64,000 bases of DNA from NCBI RefSeq assembly GCF_015832195.1, contig NC_052018.1:29354115-29418114 (forward strand), read 5' to 3'. Positions 13,151 to 26,800 of this stretch are shown here, piece by piece. The stretch's first letter is position 1, and every line of letters begins with the position of its first letter. The stretch comes from Motacilla alba alba (taxonomy: Eukaryota; Chordata; Aves; Passeriformes; Motacillidae). Both the position numbers and the translations under genes were made by a program. Below the pieces are notes generated by a model. That model was not told where the DNA came from. It made no database searches and saw only the letters and a list, made by a program, of their open reading frames with translations.

Positions 13151-13775
13151 AGCAAGAATCAGAGAATATGCTGAGTTGGAAGGGACCCACAAGTTGGAAG
13201 GGATCATCAAGTCCAACTCCCTGCCCTGCACAGGACCATCTCCAAGAGTCATACCACATGCCTGAGAACATTGTCCAAATGCTTCTTGAACTTAATCGGG
13301 CTGGTAGCGTCACCACTTCCCTGTGGAGCCTGTTTCAGTGCTCAACCACCCTCTGGGTGAAGAATCTTTTCCTGATACCCAAACTAAACTTCCTCTGACA
13401 CAGCTTCAGGCCATTCCCTTGGATCCTGTCACTGGTTGCCAGAAAGAAGAGAACAGTGCTTGCCCCTCCTCTTCCCCTCATTAGGAAGTTGTACCTGCAG
13501 TGAGGATTCTCCTCAGTCTCCTCCAGGCTGAACAGACCCAATGCCCTCAGCTGCTCTTCCCCACGAGCCTTTCTTTCTCCCTGTGGCCGTCATTTGGACA
13601 CTCTCTAGGAACTTTGTATCTTTCTTATAATTTGGTGCCCAAAACTGCATTCAAGGTGAGGCTGTCCCAGTTCAGAGCAGAGCAGGACAATCCCTTCCCT
13701 TGCCCAGCTGGTTATGCTGTGCCTGATGCCCCCCGAGAACAGTTTTATCCCTCCTGGCTGTCAGAGCACACTGCT
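13151..13775 (-). mobile_element. CR1 LINE fragment, antisense to COL19A1
   Basis: About 625 bp of CR1 3' region in reverse complement. The left end reads 'gagttggaagggacccacaag' and 'gatcatcaagtccaactccctgcc', the mirror of the CR1 terminus. It continues through 'tgcttcttgaactt', 'tggagcctgtttcagtgctcaaccaccctctgggtgaag' and 'ccagctggttatgctgtgcctgatgc', which is the region before the 3' UTR. An open frame of 181 codons starting at 13500 on the + strand is antisense to this element and is not a gene. A small internal duplication is reported separately. Confidence 0.92.
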
Positions 13776-16239
13776 TTCAGATTGACTGCACTTACTGCTT
13801 CTGTACCTGAAGTGATCCAATTTCATAAAATGGATGTCAAAGAATTTCATTTCTTTGATTACAAAATGCTTTGCAAATGTTTCAGTTCATTGATTCCAGC
13901 ACAAGGTGTCTTTGTGTTGGTACATTTACTGATGGTCACCTCTACAGTTTTAAAAATAAAATATTTAAATTTTAAAAAAGCAGACACAGTCTTCAGAGGG
14001 ATATTAGTAACTAATGTAGACAAGAGTGAGTGTGAATGGGTTTAGCAGTTTGAAGACAGATTACAGCAGAGTGGGACTACACGGCCCAGCAGGAAGGCTT
14101 TCTCTCTTGGCCACTGTAAATCGTTGTGTGTTTCTCTTGGCAAGAGCTAAAAGAAGATTACATGAGTGATGGTGGCTAAGGGAAAATTCAGTTTTCAGAG
14201 TGGTTTTATTTGCGTGACTTCTGTGTGGCTGTGATTCTTACAATATATAATCATGAAAGGAAGATGTCATATCTTGCTGTGAATAAATAGTAGGTCAGAT
14301 AATATCACAGTTCATATGTCACTTAATGAAAACTTACTATGTCAGAACCATTCATGCTGTTATAGCCAAAATATGATGTAAGTGTTTCAATTATGAGTCT
14401 TGTTAAAGTTTTAAAATGTTCCATTAATTTGGGATGAAGGCTTAATGTCATAAATTTATCCTCTGCTTCTGGTAATTTTTTTTCCTAATGTGAAAACTAT
14501 TTATTTTTATCTAAAAGATAGATGAATTATGCTGGGGGGCAGGGAGGGAAGAGAAGTGAAAATGATGACACGCTGTTAGAACTAAGTCCTCAGTATGACT
14601 TTTGGGCAGGGAGGAAGGGAATATTAACAGGGACCAGGTTTTGCTCTTACTAGTCAATTGGGCCTGGGTCACTGACCTTCTGCCCCAGTGCCATTGCATA
14701 CAGGGACAGGTGGTAAATGATGGCATCATACAGAGCTCTACTGCCCTGTGCAGCTTTTCCATTCCTGTGTATCTCCATAGAAATCATACATCAGTGGAGT
14801 AAGCGGAATGAGGTCTATCATATATTCTGATTTCAGTATAAACTAGACCATCACTAGTGTTGTTCGGGGTCAGAATGTTCTCCCCATACACAGACCTGTT
14901 CCATCCTTCTATTATTAGCACAGGGAGTGAGAAAGTAACAAAAAACTGAGACTGCTTCACTGCAGCAACTGGTTGGTCCAGGGGGAGTTGCCTGTAGGTA
15001 ATCTATACAATATGTAAGTGCATGCAGTAAAAATTCTTGGAGGTTTTGGCTTTTTGGGTTTTTTTGTCCGTGCTACTGCCACCTGCAAAAGTCTAAAAGG
15101 TGTCAGTGACTCTGTGTCTAAAAGTGTTTGTGCAGCCCTGATGAGTAGGAAATCCCACACGGCTCAGAAGCATGAGCAACAGAATACAGAAGACAATGAA
15201 GGGATGGGTACTTGGAGGAAAAAAATATATTTTTAAGTATTCAGCTGACAGATATAGCCATTATACTATGGAATGAGGGAAACTTCAAGACGGTATGTAT
15301 GACAGAATTCATAAATACCCAACAGCTGTAGCAACCTATTAGATAGATGAACATATGCCAAGCTGCAAAATAGGCAAAACAATAGCACTGCTTTTTAAGA
15401 TGCAAAAATTATTTTATGAGTTTGAAATTGAAATTTCACAGCTCAGAAAGTGCATCTGAAACATAAAGTAGATCTCTGGATCTTCCTGTTTGATGTGAGT
15501 TAACAGAAAATTTCACACTGTAATCCTAACAATATTAACATTTAACTAAACTTCTCTCCTGTAGCAATAGCACAGAATTCAGAAAGAGATGGGATTAGAA
15601 ATCCATGTGTTTCTGCACATTTATTAAAAGTAGATACATAAGTCTTGCTAATAAATTTCATCAATCATGCATGAAGAATTAGAGAAAAGAAACAGCACTA
15701 TAATGCATAATATGCTAATCTGTAAGAAGAAATATGTGATAAATTTTATAGGATTTCCATAGAACCCTACTGAAATTAGCAATTTCAGTAGTTCTAAGTA
15801 TATTTGTTTGACTCGGGCATTATTCATACAAATACATTTTATTGTATATTTGACGTATATATGTATATATTTAAGCCGTTTTATTGAAGACGTAAAGTTT
15901 TCCTGTATTTTTATGAGTAAATTAACAGTCCCCAAGTCCATATATATGTATGTATTTTTCTTCTCATTTATGGTGGTAGTTTTATAGGAGTAGCCCAAAA
16001 TCATGGTTGATTCTCAGCCTTTTTTTATGCTGTGTCTAATTTCTCTGCTATGTTCTGAATTGCTCTGTAAGTAGTAGATGTCTCTTTTCTTTAGTACACT
16101 TCCAGTGTCTTATGAATAAATGCTGCAATTAAATTTTGAACTTTTCTCCTTTATTACGTGCACTTTATGAAGCAATATGGGAGATGTTTAAGGCTTAAGT
16201 TCCCTGATAAATTGCACTGTAGCTGATGAACCTTCAGAG

Positions 16240-16760
16240 AGTAAAAAGGAGGGATTGTGCTGCTCTGTGGTGTGGTTTTGCCTAAATGTGGGATTTAGAG
16301 GCAGAAGCTGGGGACTGTGTTCTGCAGGGTCACAGCTGGCTCCACAGCTTGCCCGCTCTGGTATCCCCGCTTAAGCCTGTGCGTGCCGTGTCAGAAGAGT
16401 GACAGGTGAGGGAAGGTAGCACAGCCATCCCTTGTAAAATATATGATAACTATTCCCCTCGACACTCGATACGCTGCTTTTAGTTCCTGGGGAAAATGAG
16501 CGTCCGTCTGTACGTTCCTGCAAACCTATCCCTTTCAGGAGTTATAAAATAGTCACCCAGATGGCACCAAGTGTTTACTCAGAAGCCAAGGCTTAAGTCG
16601 GTCACAGACAGAAGTCCCCAGGACTTGCTTACTAAACAGATATTTGGAATGTTGGCTCCCAGGTCTGGTTAAACCGATCCGAAGGAAGCTGTGCACAAGT
16701 GCCGTGTGGAGGCGGCTGTGGGAGGAAGTTGCAGATTCAGGTCTGGGCAAGCTCCACTGT
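16240..16760. other. G+C- and CpG-richer intronic block, unidentified
   Basis: In an otherwise AT-rich intron this segment contains more G, C and CpG, for example 'cttgcccgctctggtatccccgc', 'gtgcgtgccgtgtcag' and 'ctcgacactcgatacgctgc'. I recognise no repeat family and no coding exon. It could be an intronic regulatory element or an old insertion. Nothing in the sequence decides between these. Confidence 0.35.
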
Positions 16761-17465
16761 GACTTTTGGCTCTCCCCTTTCTAAACAAACATCAGCTACA
16801 GATTGCACAGCTTTCTCCTCGGTTATTCATGTGAAGCTAAAGAAATGGATACACACTCTCCAGTAGTAAGCAGCTCAGATACTATTACCTTTGCTTTCTT
16901 TCCATGTAATGACATGAAGGAAAGTAATCCTATTTAACTAAAGAAAGTATAGACTGCAAATTACATTTTCTTTCTAAATCTCTTCTTTTCATACATTTAC
17001 TTTAAGGAAGATCTGGATTTTATCTGTCTGCATTTTTTAAATGAGGTGTATTAATTTCCTGAAAATACTAAACTGTTTAGTTGTTTTTCATTAAATATAG
17101 TGATCACTTAACTTCCGCAGTGTAACTTACAAATATCCTCTTCTTCAGAAAGCACTTTTTAATTATGGGAGCAGGTGCTATTAAGATTACCTCTTTATTG
17201 AAATAGAAGATTGTTTATTAGTTACAATGCAGTTTTTATCTTCTTTATGCAGTAATACTGGTAGTGAAGGCACAAGTGAAGATTGAAGCTTAACCTTACA
17301 GTAAATTTGTTTTTCAAAAATTCTTACTCTGATAAATTAGCATGAATGTGATTTCTATTTCTATGTCCTTCATTAGAATAATGATTTAAAATTGTCCCAT
17401 ATGCAGTAGACGTCAATGTAATGAATAATTTTGATTTACTCCTCAGGATTTTAATTATACTTTTC

Positions 17466-17484
17466 TTTTTTTTTTTTTTTTTTT
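17466..17484. repeat. Poly-T run (T19)
   Basis: Nineteen consecutive T bases in a longer T-rich stretch. It could be a microsatellite or the reverse-strand tail of a lost retro-insertion. I see no flanking element. Confidence 0.9.
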
Positions 17485-20400
17485 GCTTAGCAAATAAACC
17501 TATGTTTATTAAAAGTACTTGGTTCATGAATGTAAACTTGGGTGAAATTACCCTTTCAATTTCCCTTTCAAATTATTGTCCCTGAAGGAAAGTACATTTC
17601 AAGGTTAGTTAACAGAGAGAACTAAAGAAATGCCCAAACCCAAAGAGTAATGATGTCAGTGAGGAAAATATTTTCTGTTTGCTCCAGTAAACAATGATCA
17701 AGAAAATGTAGCTTGTCATGTTTTCTGGCAGACTGAAATACTTCTGCTAAATGCTGTCTCCTTTTCTGTGGAAGTAAATGGATTGAAAGCAGTTTAGAAA
17801 GAAAAGTGGCGGAACAGTATGGTCACTGCAGTAACTTTAAGGGGCTGAGCAGGTGTACAAATCTTTCCACCTACTGTCTCAAGGTACTTCAGTAAGGATG
17901 TGACTGAGATCAGGTCATGTTTGGAAATGCTTAAGATAGAGATAGTTTAATTTTCCTCATAAATGGTAATACAACAGGAAATTAGTCATCCTTCTGTGAT
18001 TTTCCTGTGCTGTTTTTCCCATTGTAACATATTTGGAGCAGTGAGGCGTGTCTGCAAGCTCTGTGGGCTTCCGTGTGGGTGGTGATGGACAACCTTTTGG
18101 GCAAGAAGAGGAAGCTATGGTAATTGTATTTTAAGGTCTCCCCCTTCCTCATCCTGCTGTTTGGGGTTAAAGATAGGGCTGCATCACCATTGCAGCAAGT
18201 AAACTGCCTTGAAGATACCAGAGAAACCAACACTTTGACCACCTTGGCTGGAGGAAAGTTACTCATATTTTAGTTCCTTTGCTTGCTGAGTGTGATAGTC
18301 TGTTTTTACCTGAGAGGAGGCCATTCATTTACTCTCAATATGTAAAGGCCAAAGAGGAAAATATTCTCAAAATAGGGTAGAAGGATCGCACTGACCTGCA
18401 CAGTAGAACTTGTTCTCTACAAACACCTCCAGATTAAGTGAATGCCTTTAAGACCTATTAAACTGCATCTTGTTGCATCCTGTCTGGGATGCTGAGCCAC
18501 TCTTACATCAGTGCAGCCACAGCAGTACCATCCATCCCACAAGCAGTATTTGGGTGGCTGGAGAGTGTTCAAGTCAGTCATGCTGCAGCTCTTCGCTGTG
18601 ACCACCTATTGTGTTATGTCAGGAATTTGGAAATCTGTGGTCACTTTTTGCCTGACTCCTGGTTACAGTGATTCCGTGCTGCTCTACTTGTGGAGTTTAC
18701 AGAGGGATCATTGAAAATTTAGTTCAACAATGTGACAGCTTTTCTTTATCCTGGACAAGGACTGTGTTTTAAAGAATTACATCAATCACTTGCAATGGGA
18801 ACTGCCTGCCAGTTGCTTTTAAAAATGTTTCAGCAGGGATGTTGTATCAGTAGAACTATACTTTTCTGTTTATCAACATAATGTTTTGAAATTGCTTGGC
18901 AAAATCATACCTCCTATAGCTGGGTCTTTTTGAAGTAGCAAGTTTTATCATTGTGAAAACTTGCATATTCAGATGATTAAAAGATGAGCTATTCTTACAT
19001 TTTCACAAGGCATTTCTGCATGCCTAATTTAGACTTTGTCTCTGTCTAACTCATCTCACAAAATTACATACATTTTCTCCTCGTTTAGTAGCATTTATCC
19101 TGTAAAAATTGTGGTCATGTGTTTGCTGGAATTCATAGTGAGGAAACACTGGATGAAAGTAGCTTGTGTATAGAACACACACACCAGTCTATAAATGAAA
19201 TAAATTTTGTACCTTAATTAGACCTGCATTATTATTGCTAAGATATTTATATTTATATGTATTTATATGTTTGTATTATATTTAATTTGTGTTGAAAAGG
19301 AAATGTATTGCTAGCAACACTGCACTGCCTACAAATACATAAGGCAGCTGTCCACCTTTCTGCTTCAAAAACTGTCAGCTATGTTTTGAAGCAACTTTCA
19401 GAATCCCAAAAATATATGTACTTGTCTAATATTTTGCTCTCTTGGCATCAACCATAATCTTCTGTGAGAAGTAACATGAGTAACAGTTTTAAGTAACCTC
19501 ACTATTCCACTTCAGCTGGAGTTTTTTTCTTTTTTTTCTAAACATTCTTTTTTTCACCACAGGGTCACGATAAAAACTTCACTTTTTTGAGAGTATGTTC
19601 TTAGGCACTTTCTCTGAGTTATCGAATTTATGAACAAGGCCTCCACCATGTCTCTGCAGATGCTTGCAGATGTATCAGGTATTTAAAAATGTTTTTGTAT
19701 CTGCAGAGTCCATGACAGGATTTTAGCCCTTCTACAGTAAGTGGTTTCTGAGAGCTCCACACTCATACACTTCCAATTAACAGCTTTTGAAACTTAAAAC
19801 AGTTTAATTGGCTGTTTCTTAACTGGATCTTTCTGTAACTTCCTAATATATTTTACTTCTACTGTATCAAGTTAATGTTTGGTTTTATGTCCTGATACTT
19901 TAAAAATATTATTGTTATTTAATACTCTTAAAGTATTAAAATGTTATATCCTACAGATATTTTCAATACAAAATCTTTTTAAAGCTCACTTATTCTACTG
20001 CAGCATTTTTTAAACCTGTTTTTTTTTCCCTAGTTTCCCTCAACTAAGTCTTAGACGAAGTTTTGAGGATATTTCATTTAGCTATGTTCTTCACAGTGTG
20101 TTGCTTTTTCTATTCTATGATCTAACCAGCGTATTTTCCCTTGTCAATACTTCCCTCTATGGTTTACCTCTTATAAAGGGATTCACTAGTTTCTGCTCTT
20201 CATTTTCAAGATTTTGTACAACCCTCTTGTGCACAACCAGTGCATCATGTATCATCTGTCTTCATAGCCCCCCTCGCTCATTGAGGGTAGATTTTTTTAA
20301 GTTTCAGTTGCACTTAAGAACATCTCCATTTTACTGGCTTTTATTTTCCCCAAGCTACATGGTAATGGTTTAGAGATTTCCACTCCATGTTCCTCAAGCT

Positions 20401-20809
20401 CCGTCAGGTACATTACTCCAAGGGGCTTGCTTGGTCCATGGCAGGAACAGGCTTTATAGACTGTATATGTTATTTTAATCCACTGCACCACAAAGTAGGT
20501 AGAATGCTGCCACCTTTCAGCCTCACAGGTGGCCTGGCAGAGTCAGGAAAAGCCCATGTGTGTTAGGTCACCTCGAAGGATACATCATATTTTTCTGCCA
20601 GCCTGATGTCATACAAATAGGCTGGTTTTATACCTCCCACCGCCTTGTGCTGTTCCTAGACATTGTTCTGCTCATCATCATAGCCATGCTTTTGTCAGGT
20701 CAAAAGTATCAGTGACAGTGGCACATTGTGAATGATTTCAATTGCCTTGCAATAACTGAAGGGCACCCATAAGAAAGGTAGGGTGAGACTTTAGCTGAGC
20801 CTCTTGAGA

Positions 20810-21075
20810 CAAGACAAGGGATAAAACTGAAGGAGGCATTAAACTGAAGAAGGGTCAATTTAGATTAGATATAAGAATGAGGTTTTTTTACAATGGAACA
20901 GATTACCCATAGAGTTGGTGGTTGCTCCATCCCTGAAAACATTCAAGTCCAAGTTGGTTAGGACTCTGAGAAACCTGTTTTGGTTGAAGATGTCCCTGCT
21001 CATTGCAGGAGGGTTGGACTAGATGACCTTTAAAGGTCCCTTCCAACCCAAACCATTGTATGGTTCTGTGATCTT
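20810..21075 (+). mobile_element. CR1 LINE 3'-end fragment
   Basis: Sense CR1: 'aacagattacccatagagttggtggttgctccatccctg', 'caggagggttggactagatgacc', the core 'ggtcccttccaacccaaacc' (21036-21055) and the terminal 'ttctgtgat'. It is 5'-truncated and its 5' border near 20810 is approximate. A minus-strand frame overlapping it is a remnant. Confidence 0.9.
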
Positions 21076-23809
21076 GATTGCTTTGGTTGTTGTTTACCTG
21101 GGGAGTTTTTACTTGTAGAATAGATTGCCTTCTGACATAAATCTTTCTAACACAATCCACTGCATATCCCATATACCATAGATTGGATGGATGATAGATA
21201 GATATATGTCTATAGAGATAGTCTAGATTCTATCCCTTTATCTGTGGTGGTGGGCTCCTCTGACCAACTGTGCTATCCATGGCTGATGGGAATCAGATCT
21301 GATGTCTGACCTCCAAAGGAATATCTCCAGAAATTAAATAGGAATGCAACCTAAGTAGATACTTTAGTCTGCCTTCCTACAAACATGTATTTCTAGTCAT
21401 TGCCAAGTTCTATAGGAGTTCAATGGTAGATCTTTTATTCACAAATTAAGACAGAATTCACTGTAGAAGGTTTTTTTTTTCATTTCTCCATTTCTCCTGC
21501 AGGTTTCTTCTGCAGTTATTTTTTCATGATCTCTTTCAGTGGATGTTGAGAAAAGATAGCAAAGCTAAGTCATTACTTTGGCCAAGTTACTGCAGTTTTA
21601 GAGCTGTGTTAGTTAGCATGGCCCATGTTGTCCTATCAATTTTTAAACGGAAGATCCCACTGAGGTTGGTGTGAACTTTTACCTCAGTTTCAATATCAGG
21701 ATGTGGCTCCTTGTACAGGGGAGTCCTCCCTGCCTAGTTACCAATTGTACACAGCTCTCCTCCCTTTCCTTGAAGATAAATCTCCTTATCTGGTTCCTTT
21801 TTCTTGACAATAATATTGTAGAGAGAAGAAAAAGAATAAAAGTATTCCTTGGATAAAAATGTTGGCTATTAATTATCACTATTGTGCAGTTACATTCTTG
21901 TGTAATTCTTGTCCCCTTGGAGCCTTATTGTACAGATATGTGAGGCTAAGTATTTCCTCCCCCATAAAACGGACATTGCAGGTTTTCATCTCATTCCCCT
22001 GCATAAAGTTGTCACCAAAATGAAAAATTAACAAAACAAAATTCCACCTCTTCCTGAATTCTCAGAATTTCTTCACAGAATTAGAATATTGCTAACAATT
22101 AGACAGAACACTGCAAGTTCCGCACTAGCTAGATGAGAAAGTAAAGAAGCTTTCCAGAGGTCACATTGGCATGCTGCTTTATGAGTTCGTGTATGTATAA
22201 GCTACATATCTTGCACTGTAATTAATTTACCGTGATATTATTTGTTGGACACAACGTTCTCATGCATATTTTAGTTCCATAAACTTATGGTGAAAGATGG
22301 AAATGGTGTGCATCAGCTTTGTAAACGATCCTACACCTTATCCTGTTTACATTATAAACTGAAATGATAAGAGGAATATCCTATAGTGAAATACTGTTTG
22401 AGATATATTTTAACTTCAGTGTTTGAAAGCGGAGAAAGGGTAGAAATGGAAAAGTTCTTGAAGTGACCACTTCTTTTTAAAATTGAAGTCAGACTACACT
22501 CTAATCAATTTAAAACTTTATTTGAAGATGTATATGAGCTAGTAGCTTTGGAATGCCTACTTACATTCTCAGGTTTATATTGGGAATTAGAGATCATTAA
22601 TTAAGTTCTTAAATTCATTTCTAGAAATCTGGCTACTTAAAAAATTTATGATTGTCAGGGCATCTCAGTTCACCTTTATTGGGTCAATAAATATGTGTAA
22701 TTGATTCTAAGTAAGGTGTTTGAATTTGACCAAAGATATAAATCATGCTGAAGCAATACATGAGTCTGAGTAATTTTAAAGATTTTAAAATTTTAGTATT
22801 TCAGATTCTTAAATAAAGAAAACGTAAGTTCTTTAATTGTGTGACATCTCTAAGAATATGCAATATAACATGCAAGGCTTTTTTTTTAAATTATACAATG
22901 CAGAACTGTTACATATTCTTTGCTGATTACATTTAAAATTATTTCACATTTCTTGTTGCTATAATGGAAATTGGATTGCTTCCTCAAAGTAATTCTTTTA
23001 ATTGTGTTCCAAGGTGACTCATGAAGAAAAGGGAGACTGGGGGGAATGACTGTTCTGAGTTGTTCTGAGATGTTATTTGAAGGCTTTATGATTACATTAT
23101 ACATTATTCAGATGTAAAATTTAATCCCCAAAGCATCAGAACTGGTCTGTGATTTGGTCTCTGACTGAAAAAGGCAGATCCTTGCACTGAGTTCAGAAGG
23201 AAGGCTCACAAGTCAAGGATCTATTCAAAACACTCAAAGCTCCAGTGCCTGTTCAGGAGAGGGAGAGAAAAAAAAAAAAAGGGATGCTAAAGTGTTTTGA
23301 AAAGCCAAGCCAGAATTGCAGAGGAAGCAGCATAGGGCTGGTTCTTAGGATCCAGTGAGCATAAGGCCTTCTGCTATATTTAGTTCCCTTTCCCTGCCTT
23401 CCCCTCCCCCTTCAGTGCCTATATTTGAATTTGAGTTGTAGTGTAAATTGTCTTTCATTTAAAATAACTTTTTTGTCAATTTTTTATGGCATCCTAACTT
23501 AACAAGATAAATCACTTTTCAATTAACATTGTAGTTAAATATAATTATGCTTAATTAGTGCCGAGTTACCTCTTCTTTTCTAAAGGATACAGCCTTTATA
23601 TGATGGCTTGTGATTAATAATTATTGTTTGTGCTTTTTCTTGCACTTTAATATAACATTGAAGGAATTGTTAGAAATAGGCAATTCTTAATATTAGAAAT
23701 AAATGCCTTATCTTGACATCTGGATATTTGGTCTAGTCTTACTTCTATAGAAAAATAGAGGATGAGAATAGCACTGAATGTTATAACTGTTTAATGTTTG
23801 TATTTTCAG

Positions 23810-23857
23810 GGTTTGCTGGAGGGTCCTCAAGGTCCACCTGGCAAAGAAGGTCAAAGG
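23810..23857 (+). CDS. COL19A1: COL19A1 exon 4: GLLEGPQGPPGKEGQR
   Basis: A 48-bp exon of 16 codons. The acceptor is TATTTTCAG and the donor is GTGAGT. It opens with G-LLE-G, a unit with three residues between glycines, then runs as four perfect triplets. The GPQGPPGKEGQR tail is, from memory, identical in human alpha 1(XIX) and is a strong identifier. The human counterpart appears to be 18 codons, so this copy is two codons shorter within the imperfection shared with exon 3. The final arginine joins exon 5 to form a basic cluster. Confidence 0.96.
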
Positions 23858-26800
23858 GTGAGTAAACTTGTGAACAACTGGTCAGTGTGCTAACAGCTTG
23901 ATGTGCAACTTCTGCCTAAGCGCTAATAAAAAATGGTGAGGTAGCAGCTGAGTATGAAGCATGCTGACAACAAACTGAGCCTTGACACTTGAGGTTTCTC
24001 TTCAGTTGAAGGAGATTTAACAATTTCAACCATCTAAAGTGTTTTAATGACTGGCAGAACAGATGTATTGTATTGTGTTTTGTGCAATATGTTTCTGCTG
24101 TAATTTAAACTGAAATAATATTAAAACTGTTCAGTTTTCCTTTTTTGGCAGGGGTGAACTATACTTTGCAACATCTAAGATATACAAAGATAATAATTTA
24201 GGGTCATTAGCTAAAATATTAGCAAAAACCAGTCGTACTGACCCATTATGCACGTGTCAGTGCCCAACATATGTGTACAAAAATATGATACAGTAAAGGG
24301 GACGGAAGGGGACTGGGGTGGGGGGAGCAGAATATGCCAAAGACATTAAATAAACCTTTGGTTATTTAGAATTTTAATACGACTAAGTAATGGACTGACA
24401 GTTTCTCCATGTTCTGTTTTTTTATTTTCCCTGACTTACTGAATTTCATAATTCATTAGAGCAGATAACAAATATTTATGATTGTGGTATCCCAAGAATT
24501 AATTCACTGTTGTAAACCTAAAATCTAGTATGTTCCTAAAAGTTTGGGAAGATGTTAAGACTCAAGCATTTCAATATTTTTACAAATTAGGTGTGTGCTC
24601 AGTTTGCAGTTTTGAAGTTGGGTCTTAATAATTCTTGGTTCATTTAGGCATCTTGCTATTCAATATCACAGTTAAAATATCTGAAATAAAAAGATTAGGT
24701 GTTTTTCATCTTAGTAAACTACAGTGAATTTTTAAAGGCTAATTGAATTATTCCAATAATAGTAATAAAACTAACAGAAGACTAGCCCTTGAACAAAATG
24801 AGTAATGACACATAGGCCCCAAAGCGATGTTTTATGTTGGTTGTTAAGTTTTAAAAATAGTACTAAATTCCATTTAAGCTGTACACGGAGCAACGAAAGC
24901 TGAGTTTATTGATGTTTCTCACTAAGGATTGAGAACCTGATCAGAAAAACTCAGTGTAGTAATGCAGAGTTCAAAGTGATGTGATGAAAATATTATTAAA
25001 GCACATTTACTAGTATATTGACGTCCTTATTAAGAATTTTATAATGACCATTACTATTACAGTTAGGCAATTAAATATATAGGATACTGCAAAAAGATAG
25101 TTGTATCCCCTTTTAGCATATTTTAGAGTTGTTCTGTGGAGTATTAAATCTGCAACAAGACAAATTCTCCTTTAGGAACAGTTATAAAGATTCTTGTGTT
25201 TTAGAAACTTCACTCTTGGAACTTCTTCATTTTTTATGCAAAATTTCAGAGTTAATACACTGTATTATATTTAATGGTGGTGGTGGATAAATTGATTTGG
25301 AAATACTTTTAAATTTTATTCCATTTTGCAGTAGGAATCAGTGGGTTGATACTTCCATCATGGACATTTTCCTACTCACACATAAAATTAAGCTGCTGTC
25401 ACACTCCAGCCCCTGTAAAAACGGGAGTACTGATGGTTTTGTAATCTCTCCATGCACACAGCTGCCTTGAGCCAAACAATGAGAACAGCAGACTGTGGAG
25501 TCTCAGCATCTGTCTTTATCTTTCTGCCAGTGAGATGCTCACAACAATACTCCTTCTGCTGGCCACTCCCGCTAAGCATTAACAACATTGTTGGCAGGCT
25601 TAATTCAACTCCCATGTGCTTTTGCATTTCCAATACATTTAATTACACAATAACATACTATTTGTAACAAGATCTCTGCTCTGTTTAATGACAAACTGGA
25701 CAGTGCACATCTAATGGCTATTAAATGCTCCTTTTTATTCAATTATAGATGTCATGTTCCTCTGTTATACTTTCACCAGATCCTCCAAATCTTTCACATT
25801 ATATGAAGTTACTGCTTTTCTCATGGGCTGTCTTTTGAAGATTAAAGCGTGTTATTGAGTGTGTAACTAGCTAATATTTCTTTTCTCCAACATATTATTC
25901 AGACCTAAAAGCAACATTGTGTCCATTCTGAAGACTGGAACTGTAGCATATTAGGGGGGAAAAAGCCCCTCCAGAAACTTGAAATTACCTATTCAATTTG
26001 CATGCCACACTTTGAGGATATGAACTCTTAAGTTGCCATTCATATGGTACTTGCTATATTCAAAATTTAATCCACCTGCATCTTGAGCATTTTTAAGTGT
26101 TCAACTCCTTTGAAAATTGGTCTTAGATTAATAAGGAATTGAGAGGACAATCATATAGTGTGTAACTTGCAGACCTCGGAATACACATTGAAGCAAGGAG
26201 AATTAACAGTGTTAATGGTGATATGAAGAAACATATAGAAGGCTCAGGTTAGAGCTAGTGACAGGTAAATGGCAATAGAAAATGAGTAGAAAAGCAAAGA
26301 AAAAAGCATGCATCTTTGTTTTCAGAGTACGGTTAAGTGAGGTTTTATTATTTCAACAGAGATCAGAGTTTAATATTAGAACTACTAAGAAACACCAAAA
26401 GTGCCCTGTCCCAGAGTGGACACCCATCTCCCTGCATTCACTAAAAGAGGGAATTAGGAAAATTGTACCCCTAGTGAGAGGAATGAGTCTGAATAGTAGT
26501 ACTTCTTTCACCTCACAGGAATAATCTGCACAAAAAATCACATCATAAAAATAGATATCATAATTATTATAGAAATAGAGTAAATGTTATTATTATTATA
26601 GTAAACATTAAAATAACTGTAGTTTTTGAGTTCAAAGTTATGTCAACCTTAAAATGCTTATTGACATGTACATCAAATTGGCTTAGAAATGCAAATCTAC
26701 ACCATTACTTGATGAGATTATGTCAGTGGTTTATTTATTTCAAGTGTAAAGGGGATCAATACTTTTTTTTTTCAAATAAGGTGGTACCAGCTTTTTTCTG

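Larger units (their letters stand above)
11670..23809 (+). other. COL19A1: Intron 3 (12,140 bp)
   Basis: Large AT-rich intron. It carries a reverse-orientation CR1 at 13.15 kb, a sense CR1 fragment at 20.81 kb, a T19 run at 17466-17484, a small GATA-like repeat near 21193-21206, and a block at 16240-16760 that is visibly richer in G, C and CpG. I found no additional collagen exon and nothing recognisable in the remainder. Confidence 0.8.

Noticed and set aside
13500..14045. Longest open frame in the window (181 codons, + strand)
   Set aside because: Its first half is antisense to a CR1 fragment and the rest is intronic. There is no domain, codon bias or splice support.
15648..16004. Minus-strand frame of 118 codons
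   Set aside because: Produced by AT-rich sequence with Ile, Tyr, Lys and Asn bias. No domain or supporting signals.
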